A stretch of DNA of 7,692 nt from contig JAQGJZ010000331.1 of NCBI GenBank assembly GCA_028290385.1, positions 1 to 7,692 of the forward strand. The letters are read 5' to 3'. Positions within the stretch are counted from its first letter, which is position 1. Each line of letters opens with the position of its first letter. Positions 5,846 through 7,692 of this stretch are shown piece by piece. A program made the position numbers and the translations under genes. Below the pieces are notes generated by a model. It saw only the letters and a list, made by a program, of their open reading frames with translations. It did no database searches and was not told where the DNA came from. The DNA comes from Enterovirga sp. Lineage in GTDB: Bacteria; Pseudomonadota; Alphaproteobacteria; Rhizobiales; Beijerinckiaceae.

Positions 5846-6958
5846 GTGCCTCCCGGGGAAGGCTCCGGCGGTCCGAAAAGCCTGATCCGGTTCGAAGGCA
5901 TATCGAAGCGCTTCGGCGCGCTTGCGGCGTTGGACGACCTGACGCTCGCCATCCGCGACGGCGAGTTCTTCTGCCTGCTCGGCCCCTCCGGCTGCGGAAA
6001 AAGCACGCTCCTGCGCTTGCTCGCCGGCTTCGAGGCGCCCGATGCCGGCCGCATCCTGCTCGACGGGCGCGACATCGCCCGGGACCCGCCACATCGGCGG
6101 CCGCTGAACATGATGTTCCAGTCCTACGCCCTGTTTCCCCACCTCACGGTGGCCGGGAACATCGCCTACGGGCTGAGGCAGGCCGGGATGCCCAAAGCCG
6201 CGATCGAGGCGCGCGTCGACGAGATGCTCCGCCTGGTCCGCCTGCCCGACCTCGGCGGACGCTATCCGGGCCAGGTCTCGGGCGGGCAGCGCCAGCGCGT
6301 TGCGCTCGCCCGGGCGCTGGCCCGCAATCCGCGCGTGCTGCTGCTCGACGAGCCGCTCGGCGCCCTCGACCGGCGGCTGCGCGAGGACACCCAGGCCGAG
6401 CTGAAGAGCCTGCAGCATCGCATCGGCACGACCTTCGTCATGGTCACGCACGATCAGGACGAGGCCATGAGCATGGCCGACCGGATCGGCCTGATGGAGA
6501 AGGGCCGCATGGCCCAGGTCGGCACCCCGCGCGAGCTCTACGAGCGGCCGACGAGCCGGTTCGCCGCGACCTTTTTGGGCGACGTGAACCTCGCCGAGGG
6601 GAGGGTGGTCGGCCGCGAGGGAGCCTTCGTGCTCGTTGCGACGCCCTGGTCCGAAAGCCCGCTCCGGGTTGCCGAGCGGGACGGCGCGCCGGCACTGGCG
6701 GGGGCCTGCACGGTCGCGATCCGGCCGGAGGCGATCGCGATCGCGGCGGATCGGGGCGACGCGGGCAGCCCCAATACCCTGGCCGGGCGGATCGTCGGCG
6801 AGAGCTATTTTGGGGGCGAGACGGTTTTTCGCGTCGAGCTACCCTCCGGCGTGGTGTTGCGCGTGGCGCGACCGAACGCGCGGCCGGCCGACGGACTCGC
6901 GGAGGGCGCGGCCGTGCGCCTCACGATGCCGCCCGAGCTGGCGATGCTGCTGCCGTGA
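5846..6958 (+). CDS. PotA/PotG-like ATPase of a polyamine-type ABC importer
   Basis: A 370-residue cytoplasmic ATPase that powers an ABC importer, close to E. coli PotA in length. Walker A is GPSGCGKST at 46-54, the Q-loop glutamine is at 92 in MMFQSYALFPH, and the signature is VSGGQRQRVALARAL from 144. Walker B is LLLDEP at 165-170, the D-loop GALD at 172-175, and the switch histidine at 202 in VMVTHDQDEA. The C-terminal third is a TOBE-type regulatory domain with VAIRPEAI near 293-300. The full set of motifs predicts an active enzyme. Together with the PotH-like permease the context points to putrescine/spermidine, but related importers for other substrates share this architecture. I chose GTG at 5846 because GGAG at 5834-5837 lies 8 bases upstream. 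An in-frame TTG at 5795 would add 17 residues not expected in the family. The stop overlaps the next gene by four bases (GTGA), a sign of translational coupling. Confidence 0.93.
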   Translation: MPPGEGSGGPKSLIRFEGISKRFGALAALDDLTLAIRDGEFFCLLGPSGCGKSTLLRLLAGFEAPDAGRILLDGRDIARDPPHRRPLNMMFQSYALFPHLTVAGNIAYGLRQAGMPKAAIEARVDEMLRLVRLPDLGGRYPGQVSGGQRQRVALARALARNPRVLLLDEPLGALDRRLREDTQAELKSLQHRIGTTFVMVTHDQDEAMSMADRIGLMEKGRMAQVGTPRELYERPTSRFAATFLGDVNLAEGRVVGREGAFVLVATPWSESPLRVAERDGAPALAGACTVAIRPEAIAIAADRGDAGSPNTLAGRIVGESYFGGETVFRVELPSGVVLRVARPNARPADGLAEGAAVRLTMPPELAMLLP

Positions 6959-7692
6959 GCGCGCCCGTCGCCCGGAGCCGGCGCGGCCGCCTTGCCGTGC
7001 TCGGGCCGCCCTTCCTCTGGCTGGCGCTGTTCTTTCTGGCGCCCTTCGCCATGGTGCTCCGGATCAGCCTGTCTGAGCCGGCGACGGCGCAGCCGCCATA
7101 CCGTCCGCATCTGCCCTGGAGCCTCGATCCCGAGGCCTGGCGCCAGGCCTTCGACGCGCTCGGGCTGGAAAATTACCGGACCCTGCTGGCGGACGACCTG
7201 TACCGGGACGCCGCGCTGTCCTCGCTCGGCCTCGCGGCGGCCGCGACCCTTATCCTGCTGCTGGTCGGCTACCCGATCGCGCTCGCGATGGCGCGGGCCT
7301 CGGCCGGGTGGCGGCCCATCCTCGTCGCCCTCATCGTGGTGCCGTTTTGGACGAGCCTCCTGATCCGGGTCTATGCCTGGATGGCGATCCTCAGCCCCGA
7401 GGGCTTCCTCAACCGCGCGCTGCTCGGGCTCGGCCTCGTCGGGGAGCCGCTCCAGATCCTGAACACGCAGGCGGCCGTCCTGATCGGGCTCGTCTATTCG
7501 TACCTGCCCTTCATGATCTTGCCGCTCTACGCCAGCCTCGAACGCCAGGATCCGACGCTGATCGAGGCGGCCGAGGACCTCGGCGCCTCGCCCCTCAAGG
7601 CGTTCTGGACCGTCACCGTGCCGCTCTCGAAGCCCGGCATCCTGGCCGGCGCGCTCCTGTGCTTCATCCCCATGGTCGGGGAGTTCATCGTG
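6955..7692 (+). CDS. PotB/PotH-like permease of a polyamine-type ABC importer (cut by right edge)
   Basis: The first 246 codons of an inner-membrane permease are present; the gene continues past the window. It starts at GTG 6955, which shares GTGA with the stop of the ATPase gene. Helix 1 is at about 13-35. A periplasmic loop (36-84) follows, then helices around 88-112 and 122-146 with the characteristic VPFWTSLLIRVYAW. LNTQAAVLIGLVYSYLPFMILPLY at about 169-192 is closely similar to PotH/PotB. The cytoplasmic EAA loop that docks on the ATPase is EAAEDLGASPLKAFWTVTVP at 204-223, with the conserved glycine at 210. The last visible residues, CFIPMVGEFIV, match the conserved segment of polyamine permeases. 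A second permease (PotC/PotI-like) and a periplasmic binding protein are expected downstream. No binding-protein gene lies upstream in this window. Confidence 0.92.
   Translation, partial: MSAPVARSRRGRLAVLGPPFLWLALFFLAPFAMVLRISLSEPATAQPPYRPHLPWSLDPEAWRQAFDALGLENYRTLLADDLYRDAALSSLGLAAAATLILLLVGYPIALAMARASAGWRPILVALIVVPFWTSLLIRVYAWMAILSPEGFLNRALLGLGLVGEPLQILNTQAAVLIGLVYSYLPFMILPLYASLERQDPTLIEAAEDLGASPLKAFWTVTVPLSKPGILAGALLCFIPMVGEFIV

Noticed and set aside
4425..5885. Plus-strand open frame of about 486 codons overlapping the pump gene
   Set aside because: It is an out-of-frame, Arg/His/Leu-rich translation inside the pump gene with no domain and no ribosome site.

Overview
The window is very GC-rich and densely coding. 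Six of its seven genes give protein families recognisable from sequence alone, and the seventh (an ABC-F ATPase) is cut by the left edge. Base composition, GC-ending codon choice and protein style point to an alphaproteobacterium. My best guess is Hyphomicrobiales in the Methylobacterium range, but that is an inference from general familiarity and has not been checked by any search.

Layout, left to right. (1) The start of an ABC-F ATPase on the minus strand runs off the left edge. (2) After a 119-base divergent gap comes a Gfo/Idh/MocA-family NAD(P)-dependent oxidoreductase, followed 61 bases later on the same strand by a Crp/Fnr-family regulator. (3) A TetR-family repressor gene on the minus strand converges on the crp-like gene with a single base between the two stop codons. 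(4) Divergent from tetR is a drug-efflux pair: an EmrA/HlyD-type membrane fusion protein and an EmrB/QacA-type (DHA2) 14-helix MFS pump. The 103-base tetR/efflux gap holds a perfect 10+1+10 inverted repeat. It overlaps the -35 box and most of the spacer of a strong-looking promoter for the pump genes, a clear TetR operator arrangement. (5) After a 109-base gap comes the beginning of a spermidine/putrescine-type ABC importer operon: a PotA/PotG-like ATPase and, overlapping it by four bases, a PotB/PotH-like permease cut by the right edge.

How the parts work together. The TetR protein probably represses the tripartite efflux genes and responds to a pump substrate or toxic compound. The EmrA-like adaptor and EmrB-like pump would work with an outer-membrane channel encoded elsewhere. 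The polyamine-type importer is a separate unit, whose second permease and binding protein are expected past the right edge. The oxidoreductase and Crp-like gene may share a transcript, but nothing in the sequence ties their functions together.

The main anomaly is in the EmrA-like gene. Its reading frame does not stop where the family normally stops but runs 217 bases into the pump gene out of frame. A stop codon sits at the expected position in the -1 frame, which suggests a one-base loss (real or a sequencing error) near the 3' end. I found no RNA genes, CRISPR arrays, insertion sequences or other mobile elements, and no sign of an undescribed multi-gene system. Apart from this anomaly and the operator, the region looks like ordinary chromosome.
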